From Osedax frankpressi (lineage: Eukaryota > Annelida > Polychaeta > Sabellida > Siboglinidae): 64,000 nt of DNA. A model generated the notes under the pieces. The model saw only the letters and a program-made list of their open reading frames with translations, was not told the origin of the DNA and searched no databases. Shown here piece after piece: positions 45,018 to 61,034 of the stretch (position 1 is its first letter; each line of letters opens with the position of its first letter). The stretch is taken from the NCBI GenBank assembly GCA_964035775.1, contig OZ038318.1, positions 10,688,979 to 10,752,978 of the forward strand, given 5' to 3'. Both the position numbers and the translations under genes were made by a program.

Positions 45018-45102
<85 letters not shown>
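45002..45102. repeat. (AT)n microsatellite
   Basis: About 100 bp of alternating AT with a few AC or TG steps. The Ile-Tyr open frames across it are artefacts of the repeat. Confidence 0.95.
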
Positions 45103-45105
<3 letters not shown>

Positions 45106-46141
45106 AAGTATTCGTACCAGATAGACATCATAGAAAACATTAATATTACAAAAAACAATCCGTTTTCTTCTGAAATGCAATTGTATACATCATATATTCT
45201 CATTTATAATCATATTTAAATAATATATTAATAATAATGGTTAGTGGACATGGAATACTAATTAAAGGGAAGAACTATCAATTCATTGTGTCCTAGTGTA
45301 TTAACTTAATAATTGTCGTGGTCAGCATTTCCATAGACAATGAATATCTGTCATAAGATCGGTATTTTCATGTACATTAAATTAGGACAACTATCTAGTT
45401 CTATCTCTGTAAATCAGCTTATTAGTAAGTTTTCCGATCTTTCTGGAGATAAAACACTATAAGTGCTTATTTCAAAATAAACTCAATCGTTAAATTGATA
45501 AACATCGTCTGTTTTAGAAATCATTATATTTGTATCAAAATTGTAATAATAACCTTTATATAATTGTATTTCATTTGAGAAGGTCAATATGAAAATATTC
45601 AGTTTTGGCTAAATCATGATACAACAATAATAGAAGTTTCAACATGAATCGTTTGTCGATTATATTTAGTAATTAAAGATTCTGCTTGATCTTAACTCAA
45701 GGATAATTAATAAAGTATAATAACTACAATTTTAGTGTAGAGACAAGGTTAAGGTAAGTTTTCGAAACAAACTACTTGTGATATTGTTACGATATTTATT
45801 ATGTTTGACATTATTGGAATAGAGAAGAATTGTTTTCATAATACACGTTCTATTAAAATCAAAATATTGAATTGTATCCTACACGAGAACATTTCATTTC
45901 GGATAGCTCAGTTACATAAACAATAGATAATATACAATATTTACATTTGTATACCCACTTATTTGATATTTAAACCGTTATGTTATTATTTCGTTTGTAA
46001 TTTTTATGTATGCGCATGCTTTACACGTTATGATTTGGACTTTGCTCAACTTTTTATATTTACACTTATTTTATTGATATTTTATCTTGTAAATATGTGA
46101 TGGTTATGTTTAATACACGCTTAATTATTACAATACATATA

Positions 46142-46255
46142 AATATATATATATATATATATTTGTGTATGTGTGTATGTGTGTGTGGATGTGTGTGTGC
46201 GTGGATGTATGTGTGTTTGTGTGTGTATGTATGTGTATGTGTGATTGTAGGTTTA
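46142..46255. repeat. (AT)n then (TG)n-rich microsatellite
   Basis: A short pure AT tract is followed by an interrupted TG tract with tgta, tgga and tgcg variants. Confidence 0.9.
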
Positions 46256-47644
46256 TATGCGTGATTATTTACTAACGTGCCATATGTATATCTATATTAA
46301 TTAATAGATTTTTTTGTATAATTCAATATATAACATCAATATATAGTACAATTTTAAATATGTATATATTCTACAACATAAATAGAATTGACCACCTACT
46401 TTAATTCTATTTTTTGTTTTATAAATACCTATAGAAATCAGTCTTTAGGAGTTTATATATATATATATATAAACCTGTTTACCTTATTATAAGATGATTG
46501 AACGAATTAAATTGTGCGTATATAATTATGGTAAATTATAAATTCTATCACATATTTATTTACATATTTACTTATTTATTAATACAAATTTAGTTTATTT
46601 TATTTTAACACTTATTTGATCTTATTATATCATATTCATTATTTTATTTATTTCAATCTTTGGGTTTTAAATTATAATTTATTATTTATTATACACCCAA
46701 GTGAAGATCATTAAAAGAGCATATAATAAATTTTATAGCATTTATAGCATTTAATAAATAATCAGAAATTAATAAATGAAAATTTACTACAATATAAAAA
46801 ATGTTAACTAACCTACTAACCTACAAACATACAAACATACAAATATACTAACATACAAACATACTTACATTCTTACATACACATGATATATTATGTTAGC
46901 ATTTCTGGACAGACATTTATTAATTAACATATTAACTAATTATTTATTAACACATTTTAAAAATATAGTAATTAATTTTAAATGAATATTTATATATTTT
47001 TAATATTCACACATCAGTAATTTTGAATGAAATAATATGTTATGAACTTCTTTCCACTAATGTAAGTTTACACTCCTATATGTTCTCAAAATATTATACT
47101 TTCAGGTCAGATATAAAATAATCAGCTTTGTTATCTACACGATTAATAAAAAGTACTCTTAAAGTAATAAAAGTACTATAATTCAAAATGTTTCATACTA
47201 ATCTATAATACAGAATTACATTAGAAAACTACTTACAGTTTTAGACGGGTTCATTTATTATTTCAAAATTTCATTTCATCTAATGACAATAGTTATGATA
47301 TTGCCAGTTATAGATAGAGTTAAGTATATAACAATACATTATCAAGAGAAGAAATAATCGCAGATATGGAATAATTAAATGTAATACCTATGGTTAGTTA
47401 TTCCAAATAATAAATATTGAATATCTATATTTGAGTATTATCTTTGGGAATGTAATTAAAATTATAATAATTAAATACATTTGTATTTTGACGAAGATAA
47501 TTAAGTTCGTTTTCGAGTATTTGGGACTACTTCTAATTCTACCTCAAAACCTAATCATAGAATGGGTTTGGGTTTGGGCATATCTTAATATATCCTAAAT
47601 ACACCCTCATGTCAAATAACTTACATCACTATAATATATACTAA

Positions 47645-47655
47645 GTATATATATA

Positions 47656-47705
<50 letters not shown>
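47645..47705. repeat. (AT)n microsatellite
   Basis: Alternating AT over about 60 bp with one phase slip near 47661. Confidence 0.95.
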
Positions 47706-47707
<2 letters not shown>

Positions 47708-47801
47708 GTAATAATGATAACTATACAGTTACATTACAATTACATCACCATAATGTTTTGAACTGTATTGAAAATATTCATACGCAGCAATTTCTATGAT
47801 C

Positions 47802-47807
47802 TTTATT
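47802..47807 (-). terminator. polyadenylation signal AATAAA of gene 2
   Basis: The + strand reads tttatt, which is AATAAA on the - strand, about 215 bases after the stop codon of the proposed gene 2. Such hexamers are frequent in AT-rich DNA. Confidence 0.4.
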
Positions 47808-48019
47808 GTAGTATCCATATTACAAGTGATTAGGATCTTGTCCGATTTAAAATTGTTCAAATAATGTTCTTCTAAAATTTTACATTCGTAGTCGTGAAAA
47901 TCATGGAAGAATTCTTGATTTTTTTTATATCTGTGTTTTTATAAATTGAATATAAATGTACATTATTGTTAAAGTGAAGTTTACGTCACAGTTTTTGTCA
48001 GTTTACCCGGAAGTCCACT

Positions 48020-52434
<4,415 letters not shown>

Positions 52435-52497
52435 GAAGAGAGGTGCTTCAGAATAATCGTATGTCCGCTTTATCTTGTAATTCAATGCGTAATGTAT

Positions 52498-52654
52498 CTC
52501 ATTATCGTGTTACACGATTATCTAATAATTGAATTTAATTAACATTGTTTTAAATTTAATATTTTATATAAATATTTTATATTATATATTTTTTTTATAA
52601 TAAATTATAATAAAGATTTAAAATATAATTGATATATTTATATATATTATATTT

Positions 52655-52700
<46 letters not shown>

Positions 52701-52728
52701 TTTGTATATATCTGTGTATCCATCCATC
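52498..52728. other. AT-rich upstream region of gene 2 with (AT)n tract
   Basis: AT-dominated sequence between exon 1 of gene 2 and the LINE fragment, including an (AT)n tract at about 52641-52697. Any promoter of gene 2 in this copy should lie here. Many TATA-like strings are present and none can be singled out. Confidence 0.4.
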
Positions 52729-53310
52729 CATCCATCCGTCAATTGAATTGAATTGAAAAGTTTATTTATACACAAAATAATAGATAGATATATTCTCATT
52801 TGTGTTTTAAAGAGAGTAATAAAAATATCATAAGTGAATTAAATGATAATATCAAATCAGTTAGAGGACTCTGATATTTGGGCAGATACGTATGTGATTG
52901 GAGTAGTTACAGGAGCATCAACGTAGATACAGAGGATAAGGTGAATATATCATGTAGAGCATAGTAGATGATTTTTCACGGCCTTAAATGTTATTATGGA
53001 ATTACATCTTTCTTAAAGGTAGAAGAAGGTTGTTCCATAAAAAAGGCGTTAAAACACTAAATCTTCTTTTACCATAGATATCAAGATTACATTTTTGATT
53101 TGATAGTAGCAAACTGTCACTAGATCTTAATCGGCGGGTATTTTCTTTTAGTTTAATAATATCATATATATAGCTCTGTGGTTTTGTGTAAGTTAAACAT
53201 GGTATTCTATACTCTGAATAATTTTAAGCCCTCCTAGTGATTTTAAACATTCGGTAATACTATTATGGTCTTTTCGTTTAAAACAATATATACTATAATT
53301 CACTATAATA
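52729..53310 (-). mobile_element. CR1/L2-like LINE, 3' end fragment (copy 1)
   Basis: Read on the - strand, this encodes the last part of a non-LTR polymerase ORF, with the hallmark order LRSSDSLLL then YGKRRFSVLTSFLWNN. This is followed by a 3' UTR and the short tandem tails (TTCAA)n and (GGAT)n. The RT core is missing, so it is a 5'-truncated, dead copy. Compared with the copy at 59688-60270 it lacks 7 bases near 53222, which breaks the frame that is still open there. Confidence 0.65.
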
Positions 53311-53444
53311 GAATTAAAGTAGTTTAATTATGATATAATATAAGATTGAGAGATCATTTTAAAATGACATTAATTTTCTTATTTGTTTGACTAAAATAAT
53401 AAAATGCGTATTATGCTTATCTGCAATGATATCCTGACATTTTG

Positions 53445-53634
53445 ATATATGGTTTTAAACGAAAAGACCATAATATTATTATTAATAACAGTATTACCAA
53501 ATGTTTAAAATCACTAAGTTGGCTTGAAATGAGAAATTATTCAGAGTATAGAATACCATGTTTAATTTATACTACGCAAAATAGCCGCGCTACCTATATG
53601 ATATTATTAAACTAAAGTAAAATACCCGCCGATT
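53445..53634 (+). mobile_element. inverted fragment of the same LINE (copy 1)
   Basis: The reverse complement matches 53128-53290 at roughly 80-90 percent, from taatcggcgggtatttt to tcgtttaaaac, with small insertions. It forms the right arm of an inverted repeat with a spacer of about 160 bp. It could be an independent insertion or an inverted duplication of the 3' fragment. Confidence 0.75.
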
Positions 53635-54345
<711 letters not shown>

Positions 54346-54346
54346 T

Positions 54347-56917
54347 TAATAAGGTATAATGTAATTAGTAATAAACGTATACTCACTAATACAAATTAGG
54401 TATAATGTAATTAGTAATTAACGTATACTCACTAATACAAATTAGGTCATTAGTAATTAAGGTATAACCACTAATACAAATTAAGTATAATGTAATTAGT
54501 AATTAACGTATACTCACTAATACAAATTAGGTATAATGTAATTAGTAAATAACGAATACTCACTAATACAAATTAGGTATAATATAATTAGTAATTAACG
54601 TATACTCACTAATACAAATTAGGTATAATGTAATTAGTAATTAACGTATACTCACTAATACAAATTAGGTATAATGTAGTTAGTAATTAACATATACATA
54701 CTAATACAAATTAGGTATAATGTAATATGTAACTAACCTATACTCACTAATACAAATTAGGTATAACGTAATTAGTAATTAACATATACTCACTAATAGA
54801 AATTAGTTATGATGTAATTAGTAATTAACGTATACTCACTAATATAAATTAGGTATAATGAAATTAGTAATTAACATATACTCACTAATACAAATTAGGT
54901 ATAATGTAATTAGTAATTAACGTATACTCACTAATACAAATTAGATATAATGAAACTAGTAATTAACATATACTCACTAATACAAATTAGTTATAATGTA
55001 ATTAGTAATTAACGTATAATCACTAATACAAATTAGTTATAATGTAATTAGTAATTAACGTATACTCAATAATACAAATTAGTTATAATGTAATTAATGT
55101 ATAATATCTATTACAATTTAGGTATAATGTAATTAGTAATTAACATATACTCACTAATACAAATTAGGTATAATGTAATTAGTAATTAACGTATCCTCAC
55201 TAATACAAATTAGGTATAATGTAATTAGTAATTAACTTATACTCAATAATACAAATTAGTTATAATGTAATTAGTAATTAACGTATAATATTTATTACAA
55301 TTTAGGTATAATGTAGTTAGTAATTAACATATACTCACTAATACAAATTAGGTATAATGTAATTAGTAATTAACGTATCCTCACTAATACAAATTAGGTA
55401 TAATGTAATTAGTAATTAACGTATAATCACTAATACAAATTAGTTATAATGTAATTAGTAATTAACGTATACTCACTAATACAAATTAGGTATAATATAA
55501 TTGGTAATTAACCTATAATCACTAATACAAATTGGTATAATGTAATTAGTAATAAACGTATACTCACTAATACAAATATAATGTAATTAGTAATTAACGT
55601 ATACTCACCAATACAAATTAGGTCATTAGTAATTAACATATAATCACTAATACAAATTAGGTTTAATGTAATTAGTAATTAACATATACTCACTAATACA
55701 AATTAGGTATAATGTAATTAGTAATTAACGTATACTCACAAATACAAATTAGGTATAATATAATTGGTAATTAACCTATAATTACTAATACAAATTAGGT
55801 ATAATGTTTAATACAAATTAGGTATAATTAGTAATAAACGTATAGTCACTAATACAAATTAGGTATAATGTAATTAGTAATTAACGTATACTCACTAATA
55901 CAAATTAGGTCATTAGTAATTAACATATAATCACTAATACAAATTAGGTTTAATGTAATTAGTAATAAACGTATACTCACTAATACAAATTAGGTATAAT
56001 GTAATTAGTAAATAACGTATACTCACTAATACAAATTAGGTATAATATAATTAGTAATTAACGTATACTCACTAATACAAATTAGGTCATTAGTAATTAA
56101 CATATAATCACTAATACAAATTAGGTTTAATGTAATTAGTAATTAACATATACTCACTAATACAAATTAGGTATAATGTAATTAGTAATTAACGTATACT
56201 CACTAATACAAATTAGGTATAATGTAATTAGTAATTAACGTATAATCACTAATACAAATTAGTTATAATGTAATTAGTAATTAACGTATACTCACTAATA
56301 AAAATTAGGTATAATATAATTGGTAATTAACCTATAATTACTAATACAAATTAGGTATAATGTTTAATACAAATTAGGTATAATTAGTAATAAACGTATA
56401 CTCACTAATACAAATAAGGTATAATGTAATTAGTAATTAACGTATACTCACTAATACAAATTAGGTCATTAGTAATTAACATATAATCACTAATACAAAT
56501 TAGGTTTAATGTAATTAGTAATAAACGTATACTCACTAATACAAATTAGGTATAATGTAATTAGTAAATAACGTATACTCACTAATACAAATTAGGTATA
56601 ATATAATTAGTAATTAACGTATACTCACTAATACAAATTAGGTATAATGTAATTAGTAATTAACGTATACTCACTAATACAAATTAGGTCATTAGTAATT
56701 AACATATAATCACTAATACAAATTAGGTATAATGTAATTAGTAATTAACGTATAATCACTAATACAAATTAGGTATAATGTAATTAGTAAATAACGTATA
56801 CTCACTAATACAAATTAGGTATAATATAATTAGTAATTAACGTATACTCACTAATACAAATTAGGTATAATGTAATTAGTAATTAACGTATACTCACTAA
56901 TATAAATTAGGTATAAT
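54347..56917. repeat. 46-bp satellite, second array
   Basis: Same monomer and variants as the main array. It begins mid-monomer straight after the ACT tract. Marker order matches 40388-43690: the aggtataacg/atagaaattag pair occurs near 40900 and near 54765, and the taatgtttaatacaaat marker occurs in both. Several monomers are missing, since the offset falls from about 13,960 at the left to 13,227 at the right. Confidence 0.95.
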
Positions 56918-57934
56918 TTTATGTTCAACATATTCAGAGTAACTGTGAAGTTTCCGACTATATTATGTATCTCTAATATATAGAAATATTACATGTGTGA
57001 GATAGAAAACAACGATATATAAATCATTTTTGAATTCACATTCAATTGATACACTATATATGATCTACTATAATCCTATAGGATTATAATATATTTAGTT
57101 GTGTATAAATCAACTAATTAATCTATATATGATATATAAGTATATATTGTATGCCGTACATTCTTCCCGTACAATGTACGGGGAGAATATTCCGGCAGTA
57201 TCCAATATATCGGTTATATAGCAGTAGTATATTTATCAGTTATTAGAAAATTAATTGGATGATATTAAAAAAAATGAAGATATACGAACCTGAATCTTAA
57301 AGATTAATATTTAACGAATATTTAGATATAATAAATGTATTGCATTTTACACTCATTTATTTTTATTTTTATATTATCAGTTTAATAGATTTATTTGAAG
57401 TTGAAATAATAAAGTAATATTACATGATTGAATTATTTATTATGATTAAACTGATTTACTGAATTCATTGTATTTGATTTCCTATTTATAATTGAATAAC
57501 TTATAATAAAGAAATTGTAAATTATCTGAATTTGTATAACACAATTTATTCACATATGTCACATAATTAATATATAAATAATGTATTTTAATTTAATTAA
57601 TTAATTTATTTATTTTATAGAATATAATAATATAATATATCATTACTATATAAATATATTTATTTATGAGAATACTAACATCATTAATATTGAATTACTT
57701 TTAATATTAATTGCTTATAAAAAAGTTATAAATTATATTATAAATTATATTATAATAAATATATTACTAATTATACATTTATGTATTATTTTAAGCATGA
57801 TATAAATATCTGTTATTTAATTTGTAATTATTATTAATTTTTATTTCTAAATAAGATTAATTATTACTATTTTAATAATCATATTAGATGGATACCATTT
57901 CCATTGACTATTTTATCCAGGGCATGTTTGATGT
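56918..57934. other. second copy of the unique satellite flank
   Basis: Near-identical to 43691-44725, including the hairpin at 57152-57197. It ends at the deletion junction. Confidence 0.9.
57931..57934. other. deletion junction with 4-bp microhomology (atgt)
   Basis: Left of this point the sequence follows 44725; right of it, it follows 50959. The shared atgt (44722-44725 and 50955-50958) appears once. 6,233 bp are therefore missing relative to copy 1. Confidence 0.9.
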
Positions 57935-59393
57935 AGATATACCAACTTTGAAGCGATATTGTATTTTTTCACGTAAATATTCAATTCTCTCACTCCTGCA
58001 TTCACATCTTTCAAAAGCAAACCGACGATTCGGCTCATCACATGAAACTCGGGGTTTTCGGAATTTTTTTGTCTTGTATATCGAGAATTTAAAAATTAGT
58101 TGAATTCATAATCTTGGCCTTACAATTTAACACCTCGGAATTTGGCCCTTAAATCAATTTCGAATTGAGTGCGTCTCATCAAATATGTAATGGACTTAAA
58201 AAAATGTATTTACAAATAAAATAAAATTAACAAATATTAAAAAACCTACACAATTAATAATGTATACAACATAATATTTAATAATGTATAAAACTAAGTA
58301 TTATACCTTACTATATACCTTATTTATGGAGAAGACTTCAATTACGTACCTTATTACGTACAATTCAATTATGTAACTATAAGATAAATGGTATGACATA
58401 CTAAGAAGTTTCTGGTACTGTGAATATTTTATGACGAGGATAACAATAATAATGATATTACATGCATGATTTACCGTACCTATTCTATTAATAAATCACA
58501 TATAAAACAAATTAGAATGAATAAATAAAATCTATAGCTTATGTTGAAATTCAATACATTTTATTACACATTAGCTTTACAATTTTATATTTAACTTTAA
58601 AAATATACAATTAACATAATCTATATTATCTTACTAATGGCACGTCACTTACAATCCAGGTTGATGTACCTACCTAGTGACGCATTCTCGCTCGTTTTTA
58701 TAAGAACTATTGTTCTGGTTAGCATATAGTATCTTCAGGGTTTCTATGATAGCATCTTCATTTCTAAGTATATCGTAACGTTCCATTGTATTCGCATAAT
58801 CCATGTAGTACACGTAAAATGGCATCTTTACTGCGTGCGTTACGAATGTTGAAACTCGCTTCGAAATCATTTATCGTATATTTTATAAATTTCATATTTT
58901 AATTTAATTTAATAACAACCCAATTGTTTTTCATTGTATATACGTAAACCACTTCGAATTCTATATTGATGTAAAGCACATCTTTCATTTGTATTGTTAC
59001 AAATATATCCATGTTCTCATTCCCTATTAGATATATTTTAAAAATTAATATTAAATTCTTACTATCTTCTATTCTAAAAATGGATCATTAACCTATTATG
59101 TATATATATATTAGTAAAATAGAATTAGTATTACAATCGTTGATATATACCTAATATGTACTTTGGCCTAATATAACATATACTATATAATTAATACCAG
59201 TAGTTTCGACTTTATAGCAGCCTTTCTCATATTTCGATGTTAAGTATTTGAAACTGTCGATTTTCGCATGATATGAATGAATAGCGAGGTCCATAGGTCT
59301 AGACTCGACTACATAGAATAAGTGCAGACGTATACATATAGCGATGTGAACATATGATATCCAGGGCATACAACGAAATGCTACGGTAAACAT
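57935..59393 (-). pseudogene. second copy of gene 2, 3' part lost
   Basis: Contains exon 1 (59393-59162), exon 2 (58854-58674) and 138 of the 150 bases of exon 3 (58072-57935). The deletion removed the last 12 bases of exon 3, its donor and exons 4-8. Exon 2 differs from copy 1 by one replacement (Thr to Met, ACG to ATG). Exons 1 and 2 have stayed open, as expected for a recent duplication. Read-through would end within a few codons in the unique flank. It may be a transcribed but truncated copy. Confidence 0.65.
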
Positions 59394-59597
59394 GAAGAGA
59401 GGTGCTTCAGAATAATCGTATGTCCGCTTTATCTTGTAATTCAATGCGTAATGTATCTCATTATCGTGTTACACGATTATCTAATAATTGAATTTAATTA
59501 ACATTGTTTTAAATTTAATATTTTATATAAATATTTTATATTATATATTTTTTTTATAATAAATTATAATAAAGATTTAAAATATAATTGATATATT

Positions 59598-59613
59598 TAT
59601 ATATATTATATTT

Positions 59614-59651
<38 letters not shown>

Positions 59652-59655
59652 TATA
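59598..59655. repeat. (AT)n microsatellite
   Basis: Copy of the tract at 52641-52697, with a slightly different length and the position of the tgta step moved. Confidence 0.9.
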
Positions 59656-59687
59656 TTAATTTGTATATATCTGTGTATCCATCCATC

Positions 59688-60270
59688 CATCCATCCGTCA
59701 ATTGAATTGAATTGAAAAGTTTATTTATACACAAAATAACAGATAGATATATTCTCATTTGTGTTTTAAAGAGAGTAATAAAAATATCATAAGTGAATTA
59801 AATGATAATATCAAATCAGTTAGAGGACTCCGATATTTGGGCAGATACGTATGTGATTGGAGTAGTTACAGGAGCATCAACGTAGATACAGAGGATAAGG
59901 TGAATATATCATGTAGAGCATAGTAGATGATTTTTCACGGCCTTAAATGTTATTATGGAATTACATCTTTCTTAAAGGTAGAAGAAGGTTGTTCCATAAA
60001 AAAGACGTTAAAACACTAAATCTTCTTTTACCATAGATATCAAGATTACATTTTTGATTTGATAGTAGCAAACTGTCACTAGATCTTAATCGGCGGGTAT
60101 TTTCTTTTAGTTTAATAATATCATATATATAGCTCTGTGGTTTTGTGTAAGTTAAACATGGTATTCTATACTCTGAATAATTTATAATTTTAAGCCCTCC
60201 TAGTGATTTTAAACATTCGGTAATACTATTATGGTCTTTTCGTTTAAAACCATATATACTATAATTCACT
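59688..60270 (-). mobile_element. CR1/L2-like LINE, 3' end fragment (copy 2)
   Basis: Duplicate of 52729-53310. On the - strand a 102-codon frame (60269-59961) still reads through the polymerase C-terminus, including IPCLTYTKPQSYIYDI, LRSSDSLLL and the RRFSVLTSFLWNN end motif. A further conserved-looking piece (FKAVKNHLL) continues in a different frame, so the element is already degraded. The 3' end carries (TTCAA)n and (GGAT)n. Confidence 0.7.
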
Positions 60271-60411
60271 ATAATAGAATTAAAGTAGTTTAATTATGAT
60301 ATAATATAAGATTGAGAGATCATTTTAAAATGACATTAATTTTCTTATTTGTTTGACTAAAATAATAAAATGCGTATTATGCTTATCTGCAATGATATCC
60401 TGACATTTTGA

Positions 60412-60599
60412 TATATGGTTTTAAACGAAAAGACCATAATATTATTATTAATAACAGTATTACCAAATGTTTAAAATCACTAAGTTGGCTTGAAATGAGA
60501 AATTATTCAGAGTATAGAATACCATGTTTAATTTATACTACGCAAAATAGCCGCGCTACCTATATGATATTATTAAACTAAAGTAAAATACCCGCCGAT

Positions 60600-60601
<2 letters not shown>
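60412..60601 (+). mobile_element. inverted fragment of the same LINE (copy 2)
   Basis: Right arm of the inverted repeat whose left arm is 60087-60257. It is the same as 53445-53634 and ends at cccgccgatta, directly against the ACT tract. Confidence 0.75.
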
Positions 60602-60631
<30 letters not shown>

Positions 60632-60632
60632 A

Positions 60633-60679
<47 letters not shown>

Positions 60680-60680
60680 T
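60599..60680. repeat. (ACT)n microsatellite, short copy
   Basis: About 82 bp of ACT with one tat interruption. It sits at the same position as the 0.7-kb tract of copy 1, but is almost nine times shorter and lacks the CCG and TTC variants. Its right end touches the 3' end of the R2-type LINE. Confidence 0.95.
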
Positions 60681-61034
60681 TTCTGGACAACTTGTCATTG
60701 TCCCATTTATTATTTCAAAGAAACTTTGGCTGGGCTTCACCATTTAGGGATTGTTCGACAAATGATGAACATCGATAGTAATGTACGAGTAGGGGTTTAC
60801 GTATAAAAAAACAACCAACAATAAGAATAAAAAGTAAAGTGATGTATTAATAATAACATAGCGGTGTGAAATCATATTGAAATATGTGAAGGTAGGTGTA
60901 ATAATAATATATGATGGGAAGTTAACGTGGTAATGTGGTGTAGTTAATTTTAGCGGGAGGGTATAATAAATGATTAAAGTTTGGTTATCTAGTTTCGCAC
61001 AACACCTAATCAGTCCTTGGTGTACATAGTAAGC
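60681..61034 (-). mobile_element. 3' UTR of the R2-superfamily LINE
   Basis: About 354 bp between the stop codon and the ACT tract, AT-rich and without a poly-A tail. On the - strand it ends ...gttgtccagaaa followed by (TAG)n. The 28S sequence expected after a classical R2 insertion is absent. Confidence 0.7.

Larger units (their letters stand above)
44726..47801. other. AT-rich single-copy DNA, missing from the second copy
   Basis: Part of the 6,233 bp absent between 57934 and 57935. It contains microsatellites: (AT)n at 45002-45102, AT then TG-rich at 46142-46255 and (AT)n at 47645-47705. At 45105-45640 several short + frames look protein-like, for example one from 45340 beginning MNICHKIGIFMYIKLGQ with an ideal donor GTAAGT at about 45429, but I could not chain them convincingly. 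Confidence 0.5.

Noticed and set aside
44965-45203. Ile-Tyr-rich open frames near 45100
   Set aside because: Translations of the AT microsatellite.
60681-61034. 28S rDNA flank expected for R2
   Set aside because: No 28S-like sequence follows the 3' UTR; ACT repeats and duplicated locus DNA do.
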